From the NCBI GenBank assembly GCA_020747015.1, contig JAGTJM010000010.1:434001-498000 (forward strand): DNA of 64,000 nt, given 5' to 3'. The position numbers were made by a program, and so were the translations under genes. Positions within the stretch are counted from its first letter, which is position 1. The number at the start of each line of letters is the position of its first letter. The stretch is from Pyrenochaeta sp. MPI-SDFR-AT-0127 (Eukaryota > Ascomycota > Dothideomycetes > Pleosporales > Cucurbitariaceae). Below are positions 11,120-22,475 of this stretch, piece by piece. A model generated the notes under the pieces. That model saw only the letters and a program-made list of their open reading frames with translations. It was not told the origin of the DNA and did no database searches.

Positions 11120-12705
11120 CTAAGCCACCTCTTCCACCATGCGCCCGCTGAATGGTCGTTTGCTCGAATGCTCTAGCTTTCCCGCAAATATGCTGCCGAC
11201 AGGTGCCTGCAACCACTCGCCAGGAACACCCATCTGCGTCCCCTTTGCGTTTTGCACGTAGCGCACGTACAAGGGGTCTGCTCTCTCAATTTCGAATTCT
11301 TCTTCTTGGCCAGAGCCTGTCACGTCCTGGAGGGCACGACGGCCGCGCTTGGGGGGTTGTTTCTTAAGAAGGCGGTTGATGGTATCGAGCTGGTAGGTGT
11401 TAGTGTTCTCGTATATGTGGATGAGTGTAGGGTTTGGAAGACAAACCTTCTCCTCTTCATTTCGCTTCTCACTCAGGTTCTTTCTTCTCCTGGCCATCTC
11501 GGCTCTACGCATGGCATGCTCTTCAGCTGTGAGATGTTTCTTCTTCTGCGCCTCGTTCGATAACGCTAGGAGTGCACCATCGCTGTCTTCATTCACCATA
11601 GCGCGTTGCCTCTTGGTCATTTTGCTCATATCAGGAGTCTGGCCACGGCTCAGGTCTTCGTCGCTGTCCATTTCGTCATCCTCATCATCGTTCTGGGCGC
11701 CCGTCTCGTCGTCGTCGTCGCCTTCAGCATCGTCGTCTTCGCCCTCGGCATCCTCCTCTTCGCCGTCAAGATCAGAGTCCGGCTCGCTGAGCTCGTCATC
11801 GTCATCATCGTCCATGGCCATTTCCTTTGCCTCGACCGAGTCCTGTGCCTTTGTGATGCTTATCGCAGGCTTGACGGGTATGTTTCGATTGGTGGGTACG
11901 ACGATGCGTGGCGCTGGTGTGTCCTCGTCCATGTCATCGTCGTCGTCGCCCTCGGCATCCATGTCCTCATCCTCGTCGCCTTCGGCATCTACATCATCTT
12001 CGTCGTCGTCGTCTAGATCCATGGCATCGGCTTCCTCGGCCTCGTCTTCATCATCGTCTTCATCCTCTTCGCTGTCGACCTCTCGCACCACACGACTACT
12101 TCGCGAAGCGCGCTTGCCCAATACGATGTTCTGCCGGCTGAGGCTTGCTTTGGGGACTGCGCCACTGGTGGCCTGCCTGAGTTTGCCCGGAGACGACTTG
12201 ACGGTGAGGTGTATCGACTGGCGCGTCTCTTCGGGCGAGGAGCGCTGTATGACGGCGGCGGCGGGCGACTGGTTTGCGGTGCCGCGTCGTGGGCGGGTCG
12301 AGGAAGCAGTAGGAGCGACACTGGGGCTTGTCAGAGATGCTGGAGCTGGGCGCGTGCGCAGACGAGGCATGTTTGTGTATCGTGATGGACTGCCGGGCAG
12401 GTGAGAGTGCAGGCGTGGGCAGTGGGAGAGGGTGGGCGCGCGCAGGGATGCGCAGGCGGGTGGCAGTGTGGTGGTGAATACGGAGTATGGAGGGGGATGG
12501 GCTCGAGATTTGGCCTCATGCGGGTGGAAGTGGTCGATTGCCAGTTTGTACTCCCCGCGCTGCCCTTGGCGGGTAGCCGCGAGCTATGCATTGCGGTCAG
12601 CGCCACATACCTGCTGCTTCCTCTGTGATTCCACCCGTCCACGCCCTCAGACTCGTCGTCGTCGCTGCTGAGCCGCCGCATGCGCTTGGCGGCCCGGTCT
12701 GTCAT
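11120..12705 (-). CDS. IES2: INO80 chromatin-remodelling complex subunit, Ies2/PAPA-1-like
   Basis: The core gene is 12370-11447 plus 11389-11120, joined across a 57 nt intron (397 residues from the ATG at 12370). The C-terminal part carries the PAPA-1-like region: a Lys/Arg/Glu helix (EEHAMRRAEMARRRKN, then LLKKQPPKRGRR) followed by a short conserved tail with VRYVQNAKGTQMGVPGEW. The middle is a very acidic tract of Asp/Glu runs. Ies2 helps activate INO80, a nuclear nucleosome-sliding ATPase. An upstream exon, 12705-12611, can splice in frame to 12389 across a 221 nt intron. It would add a basic/acidic N-terminus beginning MTDRAAKRMRRLSSDDDE. I include it as the likelier start, with moderate confidence. 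Identity rests on the C-terminal motif. Confidence 0.72.
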
Positions 12706-14234
12706 AGCAATGGTGGCGAGCGATGCCGGCCTGGACTGAAGAGACTATGTAGATGCAACCCGGCCTTCGCAGTCAATGTGTGCGGGAACTTTGCTCCATC
12801 TCAAGCTTCACTTCGGGACATGTTCCCCAGAGTCTGCCTAGTCCATAACCGGCAAGGTGTCGTTTGGTTCTTGCAGGGTGTGCTGCCCACCGAGACATCG
12901 ACCAACCCACAGTCAACTCACTCAATTCTTTGCTATGAAAAGACAACCTTCCACTTTTGCACTCTGTCTTATATACAGCCTACATGACTCTGAGCCATGG
13001 CGCTGATGAAGCATGTACAACACCATCTCCAGGCTACTTTGTGCCTTGGCAATCAGCTCAGCAGGGCTAAAACCATCAGTCCTTCCACGTACTTTCTGGT
13101 AGCGTTGTACTTGACCTGTGGCCATTGAATTCAGTATCCGTAGTCAGGCGAACAGCAAACGTTTTGCGAACGAGGCTCCACACAGGCTGTAGCGAGTATT
13201 GCATTAACCAAAAGGGACGAGCAGAACGCTCCAAGTCCTACAATCATATTATCAAAGAAATGTCTTGGTTAAACTACGTGAAGAGCAGATACTCTGGCTG
13301 AAGTACACTTCCAGGAGCTGTGTGAGAATAACATTGTTCGTGGAGGCTATTGTCCACCTTGATGGACGTACTGCTGGTGATCTTCGAGTACATCGAGATG
13401 CGCGTTGTATGATACGGTACGTTGCATAGTTTGAGCCCCTTTTCTTCTGAAGTAGGCTAGAGATTGTGGTCCAGCCTTTGCTTCATCGTCGCAGATTGAT
13501 AGAAAGGGGTCTCATCTGAAGGTAAACGCTCGGGTGACGCTATAAAGGCCGAGAATTCACGTTCTAAAGCCTTACGAATCGACAGCGGGAGTCTGGCTGA
13601 AGCACTAGCTGACCGAGTAGATCTCCATCATGAACAAGCTGCACTATGCTCTGCGCATCGGCAACCTTCACAAACTCGACGCGAATTCATTCACTGCCGA
13701 CAAAGGACGTGTGCGAAAGAGGTGGAAGAGATCCTCGTACTGATCAGTTTCTGGAGCTTCTTGAAGGTCCTACCAGCAAAATCTCTTGTTGCATGCCAGT
13801 GCGTGAGAGTTAAAGGAAGTATACATGCACTAATTGTGCTTATGTGCAGGCAACTTGAACGGCAATCATGTCCCACAATGACCTCGGGCCACTGTACTTC
13901 ACGAGTTAAGGTAAGATCGTCCTTGATGTACCCCATTCAGTTCAACCAAGTATCACTGGTACATTAGATAAATGACTTGGTGTACTCAAGAGGTTTGTTC
14001 TCACTTGTGAGGATGCATCAATATCCCTCTTGTTTTACCGGGGAACGGGATTTTCGTACAACCACAGATTGTGGCAGTGGTTCGACTTTGCGGGAGGGTG
14101 AACGGGGTTTGGAGACGCTAAAGTGTTGAACCGGATTCTTGCCCAGGTGTATGATTAGGTTGTACACCAAGCTGGCCATCCTTGGCGCCTGGCAAGTGGG
14201 ATATGTTTTCTCTGCCAATCACACCGGGGGTATG
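12706..14234. other. Intergenic region, 1.5 kb, no convincing gene
   Basis: Only short open frames occur. The best, 13125-12922 (-), starts with ATG and gives 67 residues with no recognisable motif, and it could be chance. Nothing supports an RNA gene or a mobile element. Confidence 0.4.
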
Positions 14235-16693
14235 TTACCAGTCGCATGAGCTAACAGGTGGCGCAAAAGGGTTGCCGTAAACCGGAGGTATGGGAAGCGT
14301 CAATGTATCGGTTGTCAATGGATACACGAAGTTGCTCCACTCGCCAGACAAGTCCGCTAAACCCGCCCACTCGTCGAGCTCTGGTACGAATTGCGGATAC
14401 GTAGCAGTCATATCCACCTCCCACTTACTGTTCACAAGCCACAAGTCTGCGTATGCGTCCGCCGCTTCTTGCTCAAAGATATCCGCGAAAACCTTGTGGT
14501 TGTGTGTGCGTTTTAAAGTGTGAAGCACCACTTCAAGGCCTTTCTTGGCAACGGGATTCTTCTGGCGCATCCAGCGCAACCAGCAAATCAGCTTTTTGAC
14601 GGAAGGAATGATCTCAGTGTCTATACATGTCGAATATGAACCTTGGTCGGACATCGCAAGCAGAAAAATGGTCATTGCTCGCATGATATAATGGGCGAGA
14701 CACCACCATGGCCCGTTACGGAATATGCACTCGTCAGGCTCACTAGGAAGGAGTTTTGTAACAGCTTGCGCAGCCTGCACGCATTGATTTGCGATGTTTT
14801 GAGTAGCTGGTGATGATTCCGCAAAGGAGTCGTTGCGTCGACGAGACCAAAGGCATGGTCGCGTGATCATGATCATGGTATCGAACCAACTAAAGTGAAG
14901 CATCAAACGTTCACGATCCGATATTGCACTCAGTAGCTTTTCCAACTCAGACTTCAATTGTTGGACGCGTTCTTCTATGCTTTGCCATGGAAGCGTTGCG
15001 GCTCGAACCGAGTATAGAGAAGTGAGGGTCCACTGGGAAGTGATGGAGATTTTGAGATATGTCTGCAAGGCCATCCCTGGGACTCGATTGTCCTCTTCAC
15101 ATGAAGGAACCCGAGGAAGCTGTACGTTGCAATCTTGAAGCGGAATCGTCGAAGGACGGCCAGTGACCGAGCTCAACAAAGTTTCGAGTGTGCGTAGGCT
15201 CCACCAAAGTCGGGATAACAAATCGACTCTACTGTGCCAAGGGGTAGGTTCTGAAGTTGTGAGATGGAGGCCCAACGCAACACTCAGGCGAAGAGCTATT
15301 CCAACGGTGACCCAAGCCCTAGAATTGGAGTATTAGTCGCAGCTGTACCGAGTTCATATCAAGAACTTGCCTATCAGTGTTGCCAGATGCAAGGTAGTAG
15401 AGCGATAGTAGTCCAAGGCACTGTACTTGTCAAAGAAGAGCGCCGGATGATTCTACTTGAGACTTACCTGGACCAATTCTGGGGTTGGAGCTGAGGTCAA
15501 GAGCGCTGCTCCGTCCATCTGTAAAAGCTGCAAGGCTCTGCTTAAATAAAGAACGTCATCATGCCCTTTACTTTGATCTGTCTGTCTTGGCCGTACTTCG
15601 TTGACAAGAAAGCAATGTTGTGCCCCAATAGCAAAGATCAAATTAAGTGTTGCTAGCCAACAGTCGGGAACCTTGAATGGAGCTTCATAGTACATGCGAA
15701 CTTGATCCTCAAATGTAGCCGGCACGATTGGTAGCCAGGCATGGACTGTCCTTGAGTAATGTTGATAAAGTTTTGATGCAACCTCAAAGGATGGGCATGC
15801 ATGAGAATCAACATGACCGTCGACTTCAACATCTTGTGCGCTCAGATGAAGACTCACGTCTGGATTAAGCTTGTTGTGTATACTATTTGGGGCCAAGGGA
15901 GGCCTGTCCACGCCATCGCGATCGTTCTCACCCGTCAGTTCGAGCTCCTTTTGTAAATTTCGTAGCCAATAAGACTCTGCAGTCTTAGTAGCCTTAGTTT
16001 GATCGAGATCATAATTCGTTGACTCAAAGACTGTCGAATCAACTTCGTTAATTTCAGCAGGCATCCGCACATCTACCCCAATCGTGCTTTTGTCTCCGTT
16101 CATGTGCGGGCCCCTTGCTTCCTGTGACGGTGGCAACGGCAAGTCAGGAATCTCTTCATCTAGCTTGGTACTGTAAGATCAACTGTGTAATGTTGAGGGT
16201 AGTCTTACCTCTTCAAGTGTGGCCTCGATCTTCTTCCTATTCACCTCGCTCGCATCCTGACGAATATTCTTGACAAGAGCAACAAGCGTTTGTTTTTGCT
16301 CAAGTAGTTCCTTGAGTCGATCCCTGCGGCCCTGTTCGTAGTTGCAGGCTAACTCATTTGTCTCACATTCACGACACTGAGGAAGTCCTCCCGAACATCT
16401 GGTCTCTATAGTATTGTTAGTTGCGTGACAAATCGCCACGATGATAATGCGTTGAGATATACTGGCACGGCCTCACTTCGCCGGCGGCACGTCGTGCACT
16501 GGACGGCAACATCAGTATCCACAAAAACTCGCTCTCTCTGACAACGCACCGCTCGAGATACACGTGGTCGTCTGTTTCCTAGACTCGGAGGAGGTGGCCT
16601 TTCACGCCTTGGAACCAGAACCCGACCGCCATGAAAATTGACGTCTGGAACGGCCGGACGAATGATGTTGTTCTGCATATTTTTTGATAGCAT
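14235..16693 (-). CDS. Zn2Cys6 transcription factor with fungal-specific middle homology domain
   Basis: Six exons join in phase to 730 residues: 16693-16550, 16498-16477, 16405-16209, 16163-15468, 15420-15371 and 15318-14235. The binuclear zinc cluster reads C-TT-C-RRRKTR-C-SGGLPQ-C-RE-C-ETNELA-C (residues 49-76). Its first two cysteines sit on a 22 nt microexon. A coiled-coil-like linker follows (LKELLEQKQTLVALVKN). From about residue 250 a fungal-specific domain contains LGLLSLYYLASGNTDRAWVTVG and SRLWWSLRTLETLLSSVTGRP. The intron 15370-15319 is GC-AG (GCAAGT...TCTAG). The acceptor at 16164 is the least certain junction. It is a nuclear DNA-binding regulator; targets are unknown. Start: the first ATG, at 16693, upstream of the cluster. 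Confidence 0.85.
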
Positions 16694-17384
16694 TCTGTCC
16701 GATAGTTGATAGTCCACGCGGGGGTGGAGTGTGTTGGCTTTGATTTCATAAGAAGCCCGTTCTGGTGCTGAGGGGACGCTAAGACATGACGTGTGCTAAT
16801 TGGTCCTGGGCTACTTTCCGGGAAGCCCGCACGACCAACCAGAGATATGTCGCCTTCTGACCGATCGCGATAACCTTGCAGTTAAAAGCATCGAGATGTG
16901 CTCTGTGTGAAATGCGCATGTCGCGATTCAGTACGGCATAAGTGTCCACTGGACGATGTCAGCCATATATCTGAACGATCTCTTCCAGCACAAGTGGAGG
17001 GCTACCATCGAGCGATTTTAGGCTTGACATTGTCGGAGAAAGACGTATACGACTCTCAGTTGTTCTTCTTGATGCTTAGAATGAAGCTGCGCTGATCCAC
17101 TTAAAAGGATACAATGTCAAAAAAAAGTCACATTGCTTCATACTTGCAGCACCTGCAACACGAACCGCGAAACCGCCACCACCTATTAACGCAAGACCTA
17201 GAACCAATACAGAAGACCCCGCTCCACAAGCAGTAGGCTTGGACTGTTCGGGGGTGGTGTGCACAAGACACATACGTCACCGGTGTTGGTACTCTAGCGA
17301 GCTACCTTACTCTTGGCCTCTACAACTTCACACATTCACAAACGACACCAGAAGAAACTCTGAAGCAAAAAAACTAATGTATAA
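16694..17384. other. Intergenic region between regulator and tRNA gene
   Basis: This is the upstream flank of the Zn2Cys6 gene. I see nothing beyond short fortuitous open frames. Confidence 0.4.
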
Positions 17385-17457
17385 AGCCTGACGTGGGGCT
17401 CGAACCCACAACCTTGAGATTAAGAGTCTCACGCGCTACCGATTGTGCCAGCCGGGC
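17385..17457 (-). tRNA. tRNA-Lys (anticodon CTT)
   Basis: The minus strand folds as a 73-nt cloverleaf without intron. The acceptor stem starts GCCCGGC. The D-arm is GCAC-AATCGGTA-GCGC. The anticodon arm is TGAGA-CTCTTAA-TCTCA, giving anticodon CTT for the lysine codon AAG. The T-arm is GTGGG-TTCGAGC-CCCAC, an excellent B box. It closely resembles other fungal tRNA-Lys(CTT). One apparent C-A mismatch sits in the acceptor stem. CCA is not encoded. Confidence 0.95.
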
Positions 17458-18046
17458 TTTGTGGTGAATCACGTGCTCGATGCAAATCATTGGAAGACGA
17501 CTACAAATATACTACAAAGCAACCGCACGCACGCCACAGTCTCGTGGCAAAGGTTTACTCGAATTCCAGAAGAACAACATGAAGTTGCGGTATCAAGAGC
17601 GGTGAAGTTACCCAAAGGTGTGGGTCTTCGAGAAAAGTTTGCAACATGGGCGCAGCCCCGGCCCTGACCATGCAATTTGAAACCAACATCAAAGTCGTTT
17701 AGCTATGCAGAGCATCATATGGCACGCGTCAGACCCAGAAAACATATCATGTATGTTTAATGTGACCATCTAGAGGCCTAATTTCATTCATGATACCAAA
17801 TAATGGGTGGGTTGGAAGCAGTGTTATAATGAAGTTTGTATATTGCCGTCACCTAAGACGGACCTGTTTCTCACATAAGAAATATCCTGGGTATGTAACG
17901 CCGCTAAGAAATGCTTGAAGTCCACCGTCTATAATCCAAAGAGTCATGGTTTGGTATCCGCGTCGTGTGCCGCAGTTCCTGTGTTCCGTGTTACAAATGA
18001 AACCATACAATGTTAAAATATCCCTGGGTATCAATAATAGCTCTGT
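17458..18046. other. Intergenic region
   Basis: This is the 5' flank of the tRNA gene and 3' flank of the GAS2-domain gene. No gene is supported. Confidence 0.4.
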
Positions 18047-21000
18047 TTAATGCTCACTCGCCGATGGCTGGCCACCACGCATGAAAATCCTCTTCGTGCC
18101 ACCGACCTTCCCGAGATCCCCAAAGTCCGATTTCCTCGCGCCAGCTCGACTTCCCGTGCGACTATCTGAGCGACTCTCACTTCTGCTCTCTCCTCTTTCG
18201 TCACGTTGGAATGGTGTGTAGTTTGTAGTGACCACACTTCCAGACACTGTTCGTGCTTGCTTCATCATGCCTTCAATCCACTCTAGCTTCTGGCCGCTGA
18301 GATCCAACTTCTTTGATTTAGGGCCGGCGAGCCCAACCTCATTGCCCTGCCAAGAGCGTTGCGATGAGTTTGTCGAGGGTACGGATGCTTCTTCAGCAAT
18401 TCCAGGAGTAGACGTCATGTTTGGCATTGGTGGTGGGGCTTCGTCAATTGGGAATCCGAGGCCTGATGATTTGACAGGTGTCGTGGCAGGGCTGGCTAGT
18501 GGACGACCGCTGCTGAAGCGTCTATCTCGCTTGCTTGTTGCGCTGTCGGGCCTAGCAGGTGAATTATCCGGGTTTTTGACCTCGAGTCCCAGAATCTCGA
18601 ACTTGCCATCACTTGCTGTCCGCCGTCCATGGTGCTCAGCGTATTGTCTGAGATATTCGCCCAAATCTGCCCAGCCACCGCCAACTCGCACCATGACGCG
18701 CTCGCCATTCTCTCCTACACGACGAATGAACAGTTTGATGGGATGCTCTTTTCCAGGCTGTGTGAGATGGTAAAGCTTAATGTCATTGTCGCCTCTTGCT
18801 GCCGCTGCAGATTTCCGTCCAGAAGCAGCATTAGCCGGATCATAATCATTTTTTGCGGGCGACAATGTAAGTTCTGGTGATTTCAAGCCGCTAATCGAGC
18901 GAGCAGCACGTAGATAACCCCTACTACCTTTCGCTGTGATACCTCGCGCTGACTTGACCTCAGGAGCATCGGCGCCAGGACCCGTAGTAAGACGTATGTG
19001 AGCTGGAATGGTAGTCAGAATATCCGAGATCTTTCGTTCTAGATCATCAGCGCTACTGGCAGGTTTTTGACTGAAACGTGTAGGCGGCCATGGAGTGCTG
19101 ACGATGCTATCATCAATTGTTTCCTTTATGGGACGGCGCTTTGCCATGGCGGCATTTAGCTCAGGACGAGGTGCCCTTAATCCTCGATTAGTAGCATTTC
19201 GCACTGAGGGCGACTCCTCGACAAAGTTTGGCGAGCTAGATTCGAATGACATCTCTGATGACAATGATCCCCCACTACCCCTTCGTGAGCGGGGTGTTTG
19301 CGGCGGTTCTAGGACCGTGCCATCCTGCCCATCAGTGGAAGCGATAGTTTGAGCGCCAGAGAACGTGAGAGGTCTAGGACGGCTTTGCACAGCATTGGCC
19401 GATACACTTTCAACCCTGCTCTCTCCAAACACTTCTAATGTAGGCTCGATCGGAGTAATGTCGCCAAGGCTGTCATCTAATTCGTTATGAATAACAGTAT
19501 CTCCTTCCTCAAATACAGAATCTTCGTCAGAAAGAGGAGGCTCCACCTCGAAACTGAATTTCTGTGCGCCTATGCCACTTATCAAACCGGGAGCGGGAGC
19601 AGGAGCAGGAGCGATCAGATCATCCGATGGGGTGGCAGTGAAGGACGGTGCGTCGGCTTTGGTAAATTTGACGTGCTCATAGCTCGGCAGTCCCGATACG
19701 TCTCTGACATTAGCCACTGGCCGTCTATCCTGGGTATCAGCTTCTAGAGATGTTGCTGGTGCAACCGTAGAGATCGTCGACTTCTTGTCTGTCAATCTAG
19801 TGGCTGGGACTAGCTCATACGTAGTAGCATAAGCATGTTCATCCGCTGTCAGATTTGAAGTGTCTTCGGGATCGACCGCATCCGCCTTCTGGGTGGGATC
19901 ACCTCTGGTTGACGCATGATTAGAGGAGATTTGGGACCCCCCTGTGACTTCTGGTAGCTGGTCTCCAACTGAGCCAGTATATCCGTAAATTGGCTGCTCT
20001 GGAGTATCATTGAGGTTATTGTTGCTGTTGTTCTTCTGGGGGTGCTTGTCGATGACGACTTGAAGGGAGGTGGGTGGGCTTCCAAGAACGTCTGTTCTTA
20101 TGGTAGTGACAGATCGCACGGCTGGAGTGGTGGCATCGAGAGAGCTGATCCCTGGGCCTAATGCGTCTTTGGCAATAGTAGGAACATTTGTAGTGTTGGT
20201 TGGAGTTGTTCCTTGCTCAGTCTCAACCGTGGGAGTGGTTGTGATTATGTCCGAGAGGTGGTCCGTGGTGGGTGCGGATCGCTGCTCTAGCAAGGTCATG
20301 GAATTGGAATGTGGTCCCAGCCGTTCGGTAACATTCTTGCCCTGTATGTCTGATGCTTTATCCACCCTCCTTCGAACATCAAAGTCAATAACCCTTCTTC
20401 TCGAATCATGTGCCCAGCGCCCAAAATCCGCTTCTGTTCCCTCAAAGACGTCTATCCATTTATCAGGCAAGCAATCTTCGCGGCCTTCCAGTGTATCCAG
20501 CATTCTATCCAGCCGCCTTCCTAATTGCCCCACCTTTGTCAGTAGCACGTTCGAAATAGTATCTACAGCCTCTTTCCACTGGGTGAAAGCATCATCTGAG
20601 AGATCTGTGGGTGGCTCGATCGCGTCCCAGGCGAGCCGCATGGCCGTTTGCGCCGTCTCGAGCTCTGCCAAGTATGTTGGAGCTTCACGGAGAATGGAAA
20701 CACGGGCAGTCCACGTGCCTAGCCGGTCCTTGAGTTGGGCATGATGCGGTAGAGCGGAGAGCAAAGTTTGCGTGATGAGGAAGGAGAAGTCGTCCATGGG
20801 CCTGTAGCTCTGGCGAGCAGCTTCCAGGCCAGCAGAGGATGGCCGCGACCTGCCCGCGGGATGCATGTCCAGTACATGCTCCTTCAGCTCTTCCACGTCC
20901 AGTTTCAGCATCTCGTCTTCGATGTCATCCAGCCGGGCATCGTGTTGTTCCACTTCATCTGATAGCAGCGAACCCCAGTATTCCAGAGGGCGTAGCGTCT

Positions 21001-21421
21001 TGCTAAGGTCTGCATTAGGAAGATGCTCCCTTATGCGCAGTTCCAGGCTCTGCCTCCGCTGTTCGCGATACTCGTCGCTGGGCGGCTCGAAGCTTCCTGA
21101 CCATCCCCACTGCTCGATCTCGGTGCACCAGGTCTTGAGTCGCTGAGCTGCCTTGGCGACGCGTGCGCCCAAGTCTCTTTCGGCTGCAGTCAGGGATTCG
21201 ATGCACGAGAAGATTTTATACTCGTCTTGTCTCGTATCAAACGGCAATGGCATTTGCGTGAAGGCACGGAGGGTGGTCTCGGGAGACAAATCGCGAAGAC
21301 GGCTCTCTTCAGAACTGCCATAGGCTCGTCCTCTGCGGCCACCGGGCGACATGGTGGGCGACGGAGCGCGACGAGGGGTCAGAGGAGGGATTAGGCGCAT
21401 GGGCGATGAAAAGGCTGCCAT
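18047..21421 (-). CDS. Long GAS2-domain protein, probable microtubule-associated factor
   Basis: This is one uninterrupted exon of 1,124 residues. The ATG at 21421 begins MAAFSSPMRLIPPLTPRRAP. The N-terminal third is helical and charged, with spectrin-like or coiled-coil character (roughly residues 60-330). The middle is a low-complexity Ser/Thr/Pro/Asp-rich linker. A GAS2-type domain lies near residues 875-950, with LFIRRVGENGERVMVRVGGG and WADLGEYLRQYAEHH. The tail is basic, with Arg/Ser dipeptides (SRSESRSDSRTGSRAG). GAS2 domains bind microtubules in animals and are found in long filamentous-fungal proteins of uncharacterised role. Microtubule binding here is inferred from the domain alone. 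The single-exon structure contrasts with its intron-rich neighbours. Confidence 0.8.
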   Translation of the reverse strand: MAAFSSPMRLIPPLTPRRAPSPTMSPGGRRGRAYGSSEESRLRDLSPETTLRAFTQMPLPFDTRQDEYKIFSCIESLTAAERDLGARVAKAAQRLKTWCTEIEQWGWSGSFEPPSDEYREQRRQSLELRIREHLPNADLSKTLRPLEYWGSLLSDEVEQHDARLDDIEDEMLKLDVEELKEHVLDMHPAGRSRPSSAGLEAARQSYRPMDDFSFLITQTLLSALPHHAQLKDRLGTWTARVSILREAPTYLAELETAQTAMRLAWDAIEPPTDLSDDAFTQWKEAVDTISNVLLTKVGQLGRRLDRMLDTLEGREDCLPDKWIDVFEGTEADFGRWAHDSRRRVIDFDVRRRVDKASDIQGKNVTERLGPHSNSMTLLEQRSAPTTDHLSDIITTTPTVETEQGTTPTNTTNVPTIAKDALGPGISSLDATTPAVRSVTTIRTDVLGSPPTSLQVVIDKHPQKNNSNNNLNDTPEQPIYGYTGSVGDQLPEVTGGSQISSNHASTRGDPTQKADAVDPEDTSNLTADEHAYATTYELVPATRLTDKKSTISTVAPATSLEADTQDRRPVANVRDVSGLPSYEHVKFTKADAPSFTATPSDDLIAPAPAPAPGLISGIGAQKFSFEVEPPLSDEDSVFEEGDTVIHNELDDSLGDITPIEPTLEVFGESRVESVSANAVQSRPRPLTFSGAQTIASTDGQDGTVLEPPQTPRSRRGSGGSLSSEMSFESSSPNFVEESPSVRNATNRGLRAPRPELNAAMAKRRPIKETIDDSIVSTPWPPTRFSQKPASSADDLERKISDILTTIPAHIRLTTGPGADAPEVKSARGITAKGSRGYLRAARSISGLKSPELTLSPAKNDYDPANAASGRKSAAAARGDNDIKLYHLTQPGKEHPIKLFIRRVGENGERVMVRVGGGWADLGEYLRQYAEHHGRRTASDGKFEILGLEVKNPDNSPARPDSATSKRDRRFSSGRPLASPATTPVKSSGLGFPIDEAPPPMPNMTSTPGIAEEASVPSTNSSQRSWQGNEVGLAGPKSKKLDLSGQKLEWIEGMMKQARTVSGSVVTTNYTPFQRDERGESRSESRSDSRTGSRAGARKSDFGDLGKVGGTKRIFMRGGQPSASEH

Positions 21422-22475
21422 GGTGGTGGGCTTTGGCGGGAAAGAGCGTTTGCGCGGACATGTAGGGAAAGGAAGGCACAAAAGGAGTCCACCTCAGATT
21501 GGGGAAGGCACGCCGGTGGTGCTGCTGTTCCTGTAAAAGTGAGTAGTTAGCATTCTCTCTGTCGACTTACCTGATGAAATGCTGCGATGCAGCTTGATGT
21601 TTACTGACTGACGAGCTTACGCCGAACATGTCCAGGGTCGTTGCCGTGCATCTTGTTAGTTGCATGGATCGTCGTACTAGACCGAATTGCGTATAGCTTG
21701 TCATCTGCCGCAGAGCTCACAAACTTTGATCTCTCACCATTTTTACGTTCACATCTTCAAATCGCCTGCGTTAAACAATACACGGACACCCTGTCAAGGC
21801 CACAGAGCAATCCAAGACTCTATGGACTGGGGGCGTAAACCCGTTCATTCTCTACTGTCCTCTCGACCTTCCAAAGTGGTAATCCCGTTCGCCGATCGTC
21901 TCCCCGCACCTCAACCTATCCTGGTGTTGTGCGTCGTACCGCGATACGAAAGACGCCTTGTAATCGACTCAATGCTTCCGCAAAGACAGAAATACTGAGC
22001 AAGCTTCGCATCAAACCGAAGAGGCGGGCAACGTCGCGTAAGCCCGGATGGACAAGGCGTGATCTGATATGGAGGCTATCAGTCCGCTTCTCTTCCAGAA
22101 TATACCCCACTGCAAAACTTCGTCATTATCACTCGCCAAGGACAATAAAACCTCCGCCCCGTGCACTTTTCTTTGTGACCTTCCTGAGCGCGTTAGTGAA
22201 TTACCGTTCCATCCCGTGGCCATGTATTGTCTGCCTAGAATCTAACCATCCGAGAGCTCGGATGTGGGAACGAGCAGGGAATAATCCGCGCATGATTATC
22301 AAGCTTACACTCCTCGGTAGGCATTGCAAGATGAACGAGCCTTTTGACGTTATCAGAACCAGGGTTTACCTAAATTTGTGCTAGGATAGGTGTTGGGGTA
22401 TAAATATCATGTACCCGATCGTTCTCATACTTTAATTTGCTATTGTGAGGTGTGCATTTTTACTAGGTCGTCACA
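21422..22475. promoter_or_regulatory. Divergent promoter region with TATA box
   Basis: About 1 kb lies between the GAS2-domain gene (-) and the peptidase gene (+). A TATA box (TATAAATA, 22399-22406) lies about 70 bp before the peptidase start. The open frame 21929-22384 is basic, low in coding character, and not called. Confidence 0.5.

Noticed and set aside
11397..12404. Open plus-strand frame of 335 codons, very Ser-rich
   Set aside because: It is antisense to the Asp/Glu tract of the Ies2 gene; GAC/GAG runs read as TCG/CTC on the other strand. It has no domain and no splice logic.
20070..20744. Open plus-strand frame of 224 codons
   Set aside because: Antisense to the GAS2-domain gene, with a Ser/Val-rich composition typical of shadows.
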